A stretch of DNA of 47,186 nt. Origin: Pseudogemmobacter humi. GTDB lineage: Bacteria; Pseudomonadota; Alphaproteobacteria; Rhodobacterales; Rhodobacteraceae. The notes under the pieces were generated by a model. The model was not told where the DNA came from and made no database searches. It worked only from the letters and a program-made list of their open reading frames with translations. The stretch is from positions 1 through 47,186 of the forward strand of contig NZ_UXAW01000041.1 of the NCBI RefSeq assembly GCF_900609055.1. The letters run 5' to 3'. The translations under genes were made by a program, and so were the position numbers. Positions within the stretch are counted from its first letter, which is position 1. Each line of letters starts with the position of its first letter. Positions 36,104 through 44,900 of the stretch are shown here, one piece after another.

Positions 36104-37033
36104 TTACTCGGCCCCGCGGTAAAGCTGGCGCACCAGCCGCATCAGTTTCCCGTCCCGCCACAGCCGCCGCTTTTCCAGATCCTCGCGCGGCAGATCCTGC
36201 CGCAGTTCGGCGGCGATCCCCTGACGCAGCGCCTCCTGCCAGTCGACGCATTGGCCCAGGGTGGCGCCGATCGACTGGTAGACCCCCTGATAACGCTCGC
36301 AATATTCCTCGATCCCGTTGGGCGAGTTGAGGTCGATGGTCTCGAACGGGCCGATGAAGGCCCAGCGAAGGCCGAGGCCGTGCTTGATCGTGCTGTCGAT
36401 ATCCCGCGCCGAGGCGATGCCCTCGCTGAACAGCCGGAACGCCTCGTGCAGCACCGCGCCCTGAAGCCGGTTCATCACGAAACCCTCGATCTCCTTGTTC
36501 AGCACGACCGGCTGCTGCCCGATGCCGCGCAGGATCTCCTTCGCCCGCAGCAGGCTTTCGCCCGCCGTCCAGGGCGCACCGCAAAGCTCGACCAGCGGAA
36601 CGAGATAGGTCGGGTTCACCGGATGGGCGACCAGACAGCGTTCGCGGCCGCCGAGATGTTCGGTGAAGGCGCTGGCGGGAATGGTCGAGGTCGAGCTGCA
36701 CAAAAGCGCATCCGGGCGGCTCAGCACGTCCATTTCGGCAAACAGACGGCGCTTGGCCTCGGGCGTCTCGGGCGCGGATTCCTGGACGTAATCCGCCGAT
36801 CTCAGCGCCTCCTCCAGGGTGTCCGCGATGGCTATCCGGGCCGCTGCCGCCTGATCGTCGCCGATCAGCCCCTCGCGCTTCAGAAGCGCGAGTTGCGCGA
36901 CGATCATCCCGAGCCCCCGCGCGGCCGCGCCCGGCGCGGGATCGTAGAGCTTCACGTTCCAGCCGGCCCGGGCGAAGACGATCGCCCAGCCCTGTCCGAT
37001 CAACCCCGTGCCGATGATCGCCGCTTCGTTCAT
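36104..37033 (-). CDS. 3-hydroxyacyl-CoA dehydrogenase family protein, carnitine dehydrogenase / lambda-crystallin-like, copy 2
   Basis: A 309-residue NAD-dependent dehydrogenase. AAIIGTGLIGQGWAIVFARA is the Rossmann motif; AHPVNPTYLVPLVEL carries the catalytic His; FVMNRLQGAVLHEAFRL opens the helical domain. GLGLRWAFIGPFETIDLN is typical of the carnitine dehydrogenase/CRYL1 branch. The start is ATG 37033 with AGGGGAA upstream. It is the first gene of the second operon and is preceded by nested inverted repeats at 37143-37177. It would oxidise a 3-hydroxy acid for the BKACE that follows. Copy 1 at 16818 differs (GHPFNPP), supporting different substrates. Confidence 0.88.
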   Translation of the reverse strand: MNEAAIIGTGLIGQGWAIVFARAGWNVKLYDPAPGAAARGLGMIVAQLALLKREGLIGDDQAAAARIAIADTLEEALRSADYVQESAPETPEAKRRLFAEMDVLSRPDALLCSSTSTIPASAFTEHLGGRERCLVAHPVNPTYLVPLVELCGAPWTAGESLLRAKEILRGIGQQPVVLNKEIEGFVMNRLQGAVLHEAFRLFSEGIASARDIDSTIKHGLGLRWAFIGPFETIDLNSPNGIEEYCERYQGVYQSIGATLGQCVDWQEALRQGIAAELRQDLPREDLEKRRLWRDGKLMRLVRQLYRGAE

Positions 37034-37142
37034 GCCGTCAGTTCCCCTGCTTTTCATGCGCTTCCGCCGCGCAACGGGCCGTCTTTTCTGGCCATTGCCA
37101 GAGGGCATTCCTTCGTTCTGCGGAAATGAATGCAACCCTTAG

Positions 37143-37177
37143 TCATCTAGGTCTATAGGTATCGTTTACCTAGGTGA
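37143..37177. promoter_or_regulatory. Nested inverted repeats upstream of the second triad operon
   Basis: TCATCTAGGT (37143-37152) and ACCTAGGTGA (37168-37177) match as inverted arms at 9 of 10 positions. Inside, TAGGTA (37156-37161) and TACCTA (37167-37172) are exact inverted arms five bases apart. The AGGT box therefore appears three times in 35 bases, suggesting a multi-site operator about 110 bases upstream of the dehydrogenase ATG. Confidence 0.55.
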
Positions 37178-37715
37178 TCGCCGCCGCCGGGGCCGCGAAA
37201 CGGCGATGGCCCCGTTTCCCCGGATGACCGGAAGCCGGGCGCGATGAAGGTCATCCCCCACGACAGCCGCAGTCACCCCGGAGCTTTCGCGGGCGTCAGG
37301 AGTATCCCGGCAATACGGAGTGCCATGGGATTTTGAATCTCCGGCAGCGAGGCTCGCCGGTCCCTGTGTCCGCCCGATGCGTCCGGGCTCGCCCCGCCCA
37401 CAGCCGGGCCCGGACGGGCAGCCAGCGTCACCTTCGGCCACAGTATCGACACCCGGGATGTCGGCCCCGTCGTCTCGCATCGTCAGTTGCTGAAGATCGG
37501 CGGGTCCGGTCGCGGCCCGCGCCAGGCTGCTGACCGGCGGCGGGCTCGGCCGCGTTGCAATGGCCCGAAAACACCCGGCCAGGGACGCCTGGCGTAACAT
37601 ATTGAAATCAAATGATCCCGAGGGGCCGGGCAGTCTTAACGATCATCAATCCTGCGACGGGTCTGGCCGTTATCGCAGGCCATGGCCATTCAACCCTGCG
37701 CGGGATACCTGCCAG

Positions 37716-37735
37716 AGAAACCAAAAGCATGCGCA
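37716..37735. repeat. 20-bp direct repeat, copy 1
   Basis: AGAAACCAAAAGCATGCGCA is identical to the copy at 37833-37852, 117 bases away. CCTGC precedes both copies at the same distance. It could be an attachment-related repeat, a protein binding site or a remnant of decayed DNA. Confidence 0.8.
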
Positions 37736-37832
37736 GAACGTGACGCGCCATCGATTCGGGAAATCGAAAAACTATTTCGATTCAATTGCTTAAAATTGGG
37801 CTGATTGACCACGAAAAGCAATAGCCTGCGCA

Positions 37833-37852
37833 AGAAACCAAAAGCATGCGCA
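37833..37852. repeat. 20-bp direct repeat, copy 2
   Basis: The second exact copy of AGAAACCAAAAGCATGCGCA. The octamer TGCGCAAG also occurs twice here (37827-37834 and 37847-37854), giving a local 20-base periodicity. Confidence 0.8.
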
Positions 37853-38174
37853 AGCTAAATGCATGAAATATCGAGAAGAAATAATCCCCTCTGCGGGTAA
37901 GCCGTGCCACTGACATCAGTTCTGGAGGAAGTTGGCGAAAAGACCGCCAAGCGCGAACTCTTGCGAGGTTCGGCGGCGGTTCGGTGTGCGTGTATCGGGG
38001 CGCGTTGGAGGTCTTGGGTGCGAGGGACCGCCCTTCAGTGTGTTCCGGTGTGCAATTATGGAGCCCTGATCATACCACGGCGCCGACGTGCGCCGTGTCC
38101 CGAACAGGAATCGTCCTTCCCATCAATATTGTGCGCTAATGATGGGTCAACTTTTCACGCCGATTGACATCTGA

Positions 38175-38205
38175 AGCCAGACACCGGTTCTTCAGCCGGT
38201 TGGCT
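38175..38205 (-). terminator. Possible hairpin at the end of the Mrr-like gene
   Basis: AGCCA and ACCGG (38175-38187, with a GAC bulge) pair with CCGGT and TGGCT (38196-38205). The structure overlaps the stop codon, and the minus-strand tail has only a short T-rich end, so its role as a terminator is uncertain. Confidence 0.35.
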
Positions 38206-38926
38206 TTGACGTTTGAGCGGGATGTCGCGGCGGCCAGTTGTAATAGGCGGAAGCGAAGCCCGCTATCTGGGCAAGCTGGGGCAGATCGTCGGGCGTGAGA
38301 AGGATGACGCCCGTTCTGAGCGAAAGATCCTTGGCAGATCGGGTGTAGCGACCAGTAGTGACTACCGCGGCCGCATTGCAGTGATGATACATTCTCCCCG
38401 CATGTGCCTCTTGGACCGCCCCATTGCCTACGGATCCCTTGAAACGCTTGCATTGGATGCCAATAGACTTGCCATAGCGCCAGGCGATAATGTCGAGTCC
38501 TTGGTCGCCGGAACCGCGGGTCACTGTGGCATCCCAACCATCGGCCTTCAGCTTAGCCGCAACCCAATGCTCGAACTCGTGTCCGTTGATCGGTGGATCG
38601 TCTGAGATGGTCGGGACCCTGGTGCCGGTGTTTGTCACTCTGGGTGACGAGCGTGTCTTGCCGTGCCGGTGGAGGGCGTCATGCATCGGCTTCGGGAAGA
38701 CACGGATATTGGTTTTTAGGGACAGAAGGATGAGCGCAAGAAAGATAAGGGCGATCGCGACAATGATGACGTCAGCCGGTCTCTCGGCCCATCGCGCTGC
38801 CACGCTCCTGATGACCTTGGTCGCGAACCATACAATGGCTGAGACAGCTCCACCGACAGCGAGAAATACAACGACAATCTTGGCGATCATGTCGTCTTCG
38901 ATCTGCTTCCTGCTGCGCCGGCCCAT
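38192..38926 (-). CDS. Membrane-anchored Mrr-type restriction endonuclease-like protein
   Basis: A 244-residue protein with two N-terminal transmembrane helices (about 13-39 and 52-70) and a cytoplasmic Mrr_cat domain (about 112-215). The nuclease motif is visible as Glu in GHEFEHWVA, Asp145 in SGDQGLDIIA and Gln158-x-Lys160 in IGIQCKRF, the (D/E)-x(n)-Q-x-K variant of PD-(D/E)xK nucleases used by Mrr. YHHCNAAAVVTTGRYTRSAK is the next conserved family block. AAGGAAAG lies before the ATG. Mrr-type enzymes cut modified or foreign DNA; TM-linked versions occur in defence loci. The gene is divergent from the recombinase-like gene at 39497 and probably belongs to the same island. Targets unknown. 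Confidence 0.85.
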   Translation of the reverse strand: MGRRSRKQIEDDMIAKIVVVFLAVGGAVSAIVWFATKVIRSVAARWAERPADVIIVAIALIFLALILLSLKTNIRVFPKPMHDALHRHGKTRSSPRVTNTGTRVPTISDDPPINGHEFEHWVAAKLKADGWDATVTRGSGDQGLDIIAWRYGKSIGIQCKRFKGSVGNGAVQEAHAGRMYHHCNAAAVVTTGRYTRSAKDLSLRTGVILLTPDDLPQLAQIAGFASAYYNWPPRHPAQTSKPTG

Positions 38927-39496
38927 TATCTTTCCTTATCCTGATCGCCGAATATTCTCAGCTTGCTATTGAGTGGGCAACGGAACTTTCGATATTCGGC
39001 AGTTGAAAACGCAAGAAGGCTCGCGTGAAGCGGGCCTTCGGGTGGGCTGGCAAATGGTGCGCAGGAAAGGAATAATGTGCGCAGACGTAAAGCATTGATT
39101 ATGCTATGATATGATGGGGGGATGGGCAGGCAAACCCTGTTGGATTCCTCGATTCGATTGCGCTGGTAGCTTTTGCCGCGTTTTGCGGCAGGTAAGCGGG
39201 GTGAACACCGTCTATCCGCTAGGGCTTCGCCCATGAGAAACCCCGCGATGCGATGGTGAGCGCCCACACCGGATGGTGCAGGTCCTGCTTGCCCTCTGTC
39301 CAATCCCGATCGCGGTGGGGCGTCGTGAGCATACTGGAGCGAAGCAGCTGGTCAGCGGGGCCTACCTCGCCGGAATAAGCCCTTCGTTCTTAGTGGCTGT
39401 GATCAGGTCACAGCTTCGCATTATCGGGAGGAGGCGCACCTCCCTATCCGCGGAAGCATTCAGTAGACCGGCCATTCGAAAGATCGGAAGGCCCCA
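38927..39496. other. Divergent intergenic region of the island
   Basis: About 570 bases between the divergent nuclease and recombinase-like genes. It is AT-richer than the catabolic region and holds short hairpins, including TGCCGC-GTTTT-GCGGCA (39174-39190). An open frame of 75 codons (39273-39500) ends in an ATGA overlap with the next gene, but has no ribosome site or recognisable product. Promoters for both genes should lie here, though I could not assign them. Confidence 0.45.
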
Positions 39497-41779
39497 ATGA
39501 AAACAAAAGCTTCAACCTTGACCCCACGCATGCTGTCAGAATTCTGCGCCAGACGGCTGGCGCCCGTCCTGTCGGAGGAAGTTGTCCGGACCCTGCATCG
39601 ATACATGGCCGAGCTGCTCAGCCGAGAGGAGTATCCTCCCTACCGAGGGGCAACGCTTGACCTCGGAGCTGTGGCTGAGACCTTGGGGTTGGACCGATCC
39701 TTGCTACAGGCGCAAAAGGCGCACCTCACCCCGGTATTTGACGCGATCGCGCGCGCGGCGGCAGAAGGCCGACTTCGAGCCGGCCTGGAGGCTGGGGGCC
39801 GCAGAGCCACATCGGTAGCCATCGCAAAGGCAGGGGATGTTGCCGCGAAGGCGGTGCCAACGTGTAACGCAAAAGTCCCGGGCCACACCGGTAAGCGCCC
39901 TGGCAGGGAAGCGCGCCTGATAGTTGAGTTCCCGGAGCCCCTTTTCTCGACCTGGGACGAACCAGACAGCTTCGGCGCCGCACTGAGGCTGCACGCAAGC
40001 GGCCACGGCGAAACGACCTATCACCTCTACGACGCTGTCGTCCGGCCCGAAGATGGCGTCAATCGCAGCACGCTGATCAGTTGGGGCCGCGGGACCAAAC
40101 TACCGCGCGCCACCCTCAGCTTAGAAATTCTGGGACGGATCGAGCGGCGATACCGGCTTCCCGAGGGCTACTTTGTGGAGAAGGCCGGCACCCGGGACCG
40201 TGCGCCGGGTGACTTCAATCTGGAAGGGGTAACACCCGCCGAACGCCGGCGCCTCGCCTGGCATCTGCCGGATGATTTCAACCACCGCAGCCGCCATGAG
40301 AAGTCGGAAATCCTAGACTGGGTGCGCAACGTCATCATCAGCGGTTCGACGGATTATCGGCGCTATCAGGCCGCTATGATGCGGCAGCGCTATGCCGTGC
40401 GGTTCACCTGCGCCTCAGGCCCCCGGCGACCATCTTCCATCGCCCAGACACCGGAGGACTCCGGCATAACGATTGCGCCGAAACGGCTGAATGACGAAAT
40501 GGCTGCCATCCTTAGGTTCAAGACCGCTACTTTCGCCGACTTCGGTCTGCAACGGAACGGCGTCTGGGGCACCGAGACCGCCGCGCAGAAGGTCGAGCAT
40601 TTCGGGCTGTGGTTCGGCGCATTCGCCGCCCCGCCCGAAAGCGAGGTTCAGGGTTGCGGCGTTGATCCAAAGCTGCTGACCTTCGCAATGATGGTCTTTC
40701 CGCAGGTCTGGGACTGGTATCTGACATGGCGCGAACGGCGCCGCGGATTCTACACGAAATGGGAAGTCGACCTTCTTTCCATCGCCGCCGCCTTCTGCCG
40801 GGAGGAAACCGGCTGGTTGCGCCAGACCCCGCGTATCGCGGACAACCTGCGTGAGATCGACGGGCTGATCAGCGGTCAGGACATAGCCGCAGTCCGTGCC
40901 GATTGGGCAGGTGCGTGCGAGCGGATGTATAAGCACGCCCGGCGGCGCATCAAGGAAATCGACCGCGTCGCCCGGATCCACCGCGATCCCTTCGAGCCCA
41001 TCCTGCCGGTCCTGGAGGCCTCCAGTCCGGTCGGCGAGTATCGCAAGATCACCGAGGAGATCCTGAACCAGATGCCGGATGAGCGACATCATCCGCGCGC
41101 TGCGGCGGAGGTCGTCAGATCCTTTCTTCTGCTTCGCATCGGCCTGCACACCGGATTGCGGCAGAAGAACCTGAGGGAACTGCTGCTGTGCAAACCGGGC
41201 AACCTGCCCACGGCGGAACGCAAGCTCGAGGATATGAAACGCGGCGAGTTGCGCTGGAGCAGCCGCGATCACGGATGGGAAATCCTGATCCCATCTGTCG
41301 CATTCAAGAACGCGAATTCGTCATTTTTCGGTTCAAAGCCCTTCCGCCTGATCCTCCCAGACCTCAGTCGGCTCTATGAACTGCTTGAGGCCTGGATTGA
41401 TCGTCATCGCAGCAGGCTGATCGGTGCGGCCGCCGATCCTGGCACTCTATTTGTCAAGACTGCGAAGATGACCAGCACCAATGCCGCCTATTGTCAGAAT
41501 ACCTTCTACGAGGCCTGGCGCACCGCGATCCAGCGCTATGGTATCTACAACCCCTGGACAGAGCGCGGCGCGATCAAGGGCCTACTGCCTCACGGCCCCC
41601 ACAATGTCCGGGACGTTCTGGCCACGCATATCCTGAAGCAGACCGGTTCCTATGAACAGGCCAGCTACGCGATCCAGGATACCGCCGAGATGGTCGCGCA
41701 GCACTACGGGCGCTTCTTGCCCCAGGACAAGGCCGAGATCGCGGCGAGGATACTCAATCAGGTCTGGCAGGCGGCCTGA
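39497..41779 (+). CDS. Large HTH plus tyrosine-recombinase-like protein
   Basis: A 760-residue protein with a degenerate integrase-like catalytic domain at its C-terminus. GLHTGLRQKNLRELLL gives Arg555 (box I), AFKNAN may give the beta-hairpin Lys604, HNVRD gives His702 and Arg705 of H-x-x-R, and AQHYGRF gives Tyr737. The usual second His/Trp about ten residues before the Tyr is not evident (TGSYEQASY). Around residues 180-225, NRSTLISWGRGTKLPRATLS resembles an XRE-like HTH. The chain is nearly double a normal integrase, with about 500 residues of unassigned N-terminal sequence. GGAAGG precedes the ATG. A terminator separates it from the helicase gene. It may integrate DNA or, if inactive, bind and bridge DNA. 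Confidence 0.75.
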   Translation: MKTKASTLTPRMLSEFCARRLAPVLSEEVVRTLHRYMAELLSREEYPPYRGATLDLGAVAETLGLDRSLLQAQKAHLTPVFDAIARAAAEGRLRAGLEAGGRRATSVAIAKAGDVAAKAVPTCNAKVPGHTGKRPGREARLIVEFPEPLFSTWDEPDSFGAALRLHASGHGETTYHLYDAVVRPEDGVNRSTLISWGRGTKLPRATLSLEILGRIERRYRLPEGYFVEKAGTRDRAPGDFNLEGVTPAERRRLAWHLPDDFNHRSRHEKSEILDWVRNVIISGSTDYRRYQAAMMRQRYAVRFTCASGPRRPSSIAQTPEDSGITIAPKRLNDEMAAILRFKTATFADFGLQRNGVWGTETAAQKVEHFGLWFGAFAAPPESEVQGCGVDPKLLTFAMMVFPQVWDWYLTWRERRRGFYTKWEVDLLSIAAAFCREETGWLRQTPRIADNLREIDGLISGQDIAAVRADWAGACERMYKHARRRIKEIDRVARIHRDPFEPILPVLEASSPVGEYRKITEEILNQMPDERHHPRAAAEVVRSFLLLRIGLHTGLRQKNLRELLLCKPGNLPTAERKLEDMKRGELRWSSRDHGWEILIPSVAFKNANSSFFGSKPFRLILPDLSRLYELLEAWIDRHRSRLIGAAADPGTLFVKTAKMTSTNAAYCQNTFYEAWRTAIQRYGIYNPWTERGAIKGLLPHGPHNVRDVLATHILKQTGSYEQASYAIQDTAEMVAQHYGRFLPQDKAEIAARILNQVWQAA

Positions 41780-41791
41780 AAGTCGATTTGG

Positions 41792-41819
41792 CAGGGGGCA
41801 AACAATATGCCCCCTGTTT
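41792..41819 (+). terminator. Intrinsic terminator between recombinase-like and helicase genes
   Basis: CAGGGGGCA (41792-41800) and TGCCCCCTG (41808-41816) form a perfect 9-bp stem with a 7-base loop, then TTT. It begins 12 bases after the upstream stop codon. It implies the helicase gene has its own promoter in the next 110 bases. Confidence 0.7.
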
Positions 41820-41927
41820 GGCAACGAAGGATGATCTCGCCATCATCAGGACGACCAGATAAGCTTCCACACATCATTGAAGACAAACGGGCTTTTTCAC
41901 TGTGCCCATTTCGGTAAGCATTCGCGG

Positions 41928-44900
41928 ATGGAACTTCGACACACTAACATCTTGTCACGTTGCCTATCGATCGACCTCGAGGTGGATCCGCGTGAGGCGA
42001 AGGTGTTTGCGGTTGCTGCTGTGCGCAACGATGACCAGACTGCCCTGAAGGTTGTGGGCCGACTGACCGAGCAAGTTCTGGACGCACTTGAGGTCCAGCT
42101 TGGTCATGTCGATTATCCAATCGGGCATAACATACTAAATCATGACCTCGAGCATCTCGTGGCTCAGCGGCCAGGGATTGAGCGGGCCATGCGGTCGCCG
42201 ATCGACACCTTGTGGCTAAACCCGCTCGCCTTCCCTCGGAACCCGTATCACCATCTGGTGAAACACTACCATGATGGTCGCCTTGCCACAGGGCATGTGA
42301 ATGATCCCGAACGGGATGCGCGTCTTGTTTTCGAAGTGCTGGCGAACCAACTTGATGCGCTGGGACAACTGGGCCGTGACGCGCCCGATGCATTAACGGC
42401 CTATCACTATCTGTCCACGCGCATCGAGAATGCCGGAGGCTTTGATGCGGTCTTCCGATACCTGCGTGGCAAGGCTTGCCCTGACCTCGATGAGGCGATG
42501 GCCGCAGTCCGGCGTATGCTGGCCGGGCGAGCCTGTGACCGGCGTGTCGAGCAGACCCTCACCCGGCTGAGCAGTCCGCGTAACGGATGGCCGATGGCCT
42601 ATGCCTTGTCATGGATCACGGTGGCCGGGGGCGACTCTGTGATGCCGCCTTGGGTGCGCGCCCGGTTCCGGGAAGCTTCGCTGATCGTTCGGCATCTGCG
42701 CGACACGTCGTGCAAGGATCCCGGCTGCGGCTGGTGCGCCGAGCAGAATGACCCCGTGCGGGCGCTGGAAAGATGGTTCGGCTTTCCCGCCTTCCGCCCA
42801 CAGCCTGTCGACCCGGAGGGCCGACCGTTGCAGGAGCGAATCGTCGATGAGGCGATGTCGGGCAACAGCGTTCTTGGAATCCTGCCGACTGGGACAGGAA
42901 AATCGCTGTGCTATCAGGTGCCCGCGCTCTCGCGTTTCGACAAGATCGGCGCGCTGACCGTCGTGATCTCGCCGCTGGTCGCGCTGATGGCCGACCAGGT
43001 CCAGGGGATGGAGCGCGCGGGCATTTCTTGCTCGGTCACGATCAACGGTATGCTTTCCATGCCGGAACGGCAGGACGCGCTGGACAGGGTCCGGCTGGGC
43101 GATGCCGGGATCCTGATCATCTCGCCCGAGCAGCTGCGCAGCGTCTCGATCCGCAATGTGCTGGCGCAGCGCGAGGTCGGGCTCTGGGCGATCGACGAGG
43201 CGCACTGCGTATCGAAGTGGGGGCACGACTTCAGGCCCGACTACCGCTATCTCGGCCGGTTCATCAAGGAATTCTCCGGGGATCAGGATCCGGCCCCCGT
43301 GCTGTGCCTGACGGCCACCGCCAAGCCCGAGGTAGTGGCGGATATCATCGACCATTTCCAGACCCGCGCCGGGATCACGCTGCTACCGCTTGACGGTGGG
43401 GCATCGCGCACCAACCTGGCCTTCGACGTCCGCCCGACGACGAAGAACAGCAAGCTGTCGGATGTGCTGTCCGTCATCGGTGAGCTGCTGCCCGAAGAAG
43501 GGCGGTCCGGCGCCGTCGTCTATTGTGCCTCCCGAGCGGAGACGGAGCGGGTGGCCGCCTTCCTGCGCACCCAGGGCCTTGATGCCGCGCATTTCCACGC
43601 CGGCCTTAGCGCGGATGACAAGCAATCGGTTCAGGAGCAGTTCCGCGTCGGGGAGTTGCGCGTGATCGCGGCAACCAATGCCTTCGGTATGGGCATCGAC
43701 AAGCCGGACATCCGGCTGGTCGTCCATGCCGACATTCCCGGATCCTTGGAGAATTATCTGCAGGAGGCCGGTCGGGCTGGCCGGGACCGGCAGGACGCGC
43801 ATTGCGTCCTTCTGTTCGTGGCTGATGATGTGGAGCGGCAATTCCGGCTCTCGGCCAGCTCGCGCTTGGCCCGGCACGAGATCGGAGCGATCCTGAAGGC
43901 GCTGCGCCGGATCGACGAGCGCACAAAGAAGACGGGGAAGGTCGTCGTCACTTCGGGCGAGATCGTGCGGTCGGAGAAGGACCAGGAGTTCGAGCGCGAC
44001 GGCAATACGGACGATACCCGCGTCAAGACCGCCGTGTCCTGGCTGGAGGAGGCCAAGCTCCTGTCGCGCGAGGAGAACCGGGTCCAGGTCTTCCCCTCCT
44101 CGTTGATGGTGCGGACCCTGGAGGAGGCGAAGGCCCTTCTCGCGCAGGCCGATCTGACCCAGGTTGCGCGCACGCAGCTTCTGGGCATCGTCTCGCGGCT
44201 GTTCAACGCGGCACCCGATGAGGGCGTCTCGACGGATGAGCTGTGCGGCGCGGCGAAGATGTCCCCCGGGGCGCTGCCAAAGGCGATGGCCACGCTGGAA
44301 GCCCTCGGGATCGCGCGCAATGATATCGCGATGACGGTCTTCCTCCATGTCGGTGTCCCGCGCGCCTCGGTGCAGCGCCTGTCGGAGGCCTGCGCGCTGG
44401 AGCGCGATCTGATCGGTTTCCTGCAGGAGCTTGCCCCGGATCTGGACGACAGGACGCCCGCGCCGCTGCATCTGGCCGAGACCTGCCAGCATCTGCGGGA
44501 CAAGCATCACCCGGATGTGCGGCCTGACACGATCGACCGGCTGATGCGTGGGATCGCGCAGGACGGGCGCAGCCTGGAGGGCGGGCGCGGCAACATCGCG
44601 CTGCGCAAGGCCAGCCGCAACACGCTGCTGGTCACGCTGATCCGGCCCTGGGCCACGGTGAACGAGACCGCCCGGCTGCGATGGTCGGCGGCGGAGTTGC
44701 TGCTGGCCCATCTGACCGGTCGGCTGGAGAAAGGTGTTCGCGGCAAGGACGTGCAGGTCGAGACGACCGTGGGGGATCTCCTGGCTCAGCTGACGCAGGA
44801 TGCCCTGCTGCGGACCAGTGGCATCCGCGACATGACCAAGCTTCTGGAACGCGCGCTGATGTGGTTGCACGAGCAGGGCGTCCTGACCTTGGGCAAGGGG

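Larger units (their letters stand above)
37178..38174. other. Gene-free boundary region between the catabolic cluster and the nuclease/helicase island
   Basis: About 1 kb. The first 400 bases are GC-rich with open frames that lack ribosome sites and homologous-looking products. From about 37590 the sequence turns AT-richer and contains a 20-bp direct repeat (37716 and 37833). No tRNA gene or intact mobile element is seen. The composition change marks the likely edge of an acquired segment. Confidence 0.5.

Noticed and set aside
37166-37600. 144-codon minus-strand frame upstream of the second triad operon
   Set aside because: It overlaps the operator repeats, has a low-complexity Arg/Gly/Pro-rich product and no start signal.
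37716-37852. Possible CRISPR array at the 20-bp direct repeats
   Set aside because: Only two copies, a spacer of about 97 bases, and no cas genes.
39100-39260. Possible tRNA gene as island attachment site
   Set aside because: Short hairpins are present but no T-loop GTTCRANNC box or acceptor stem could be matched.
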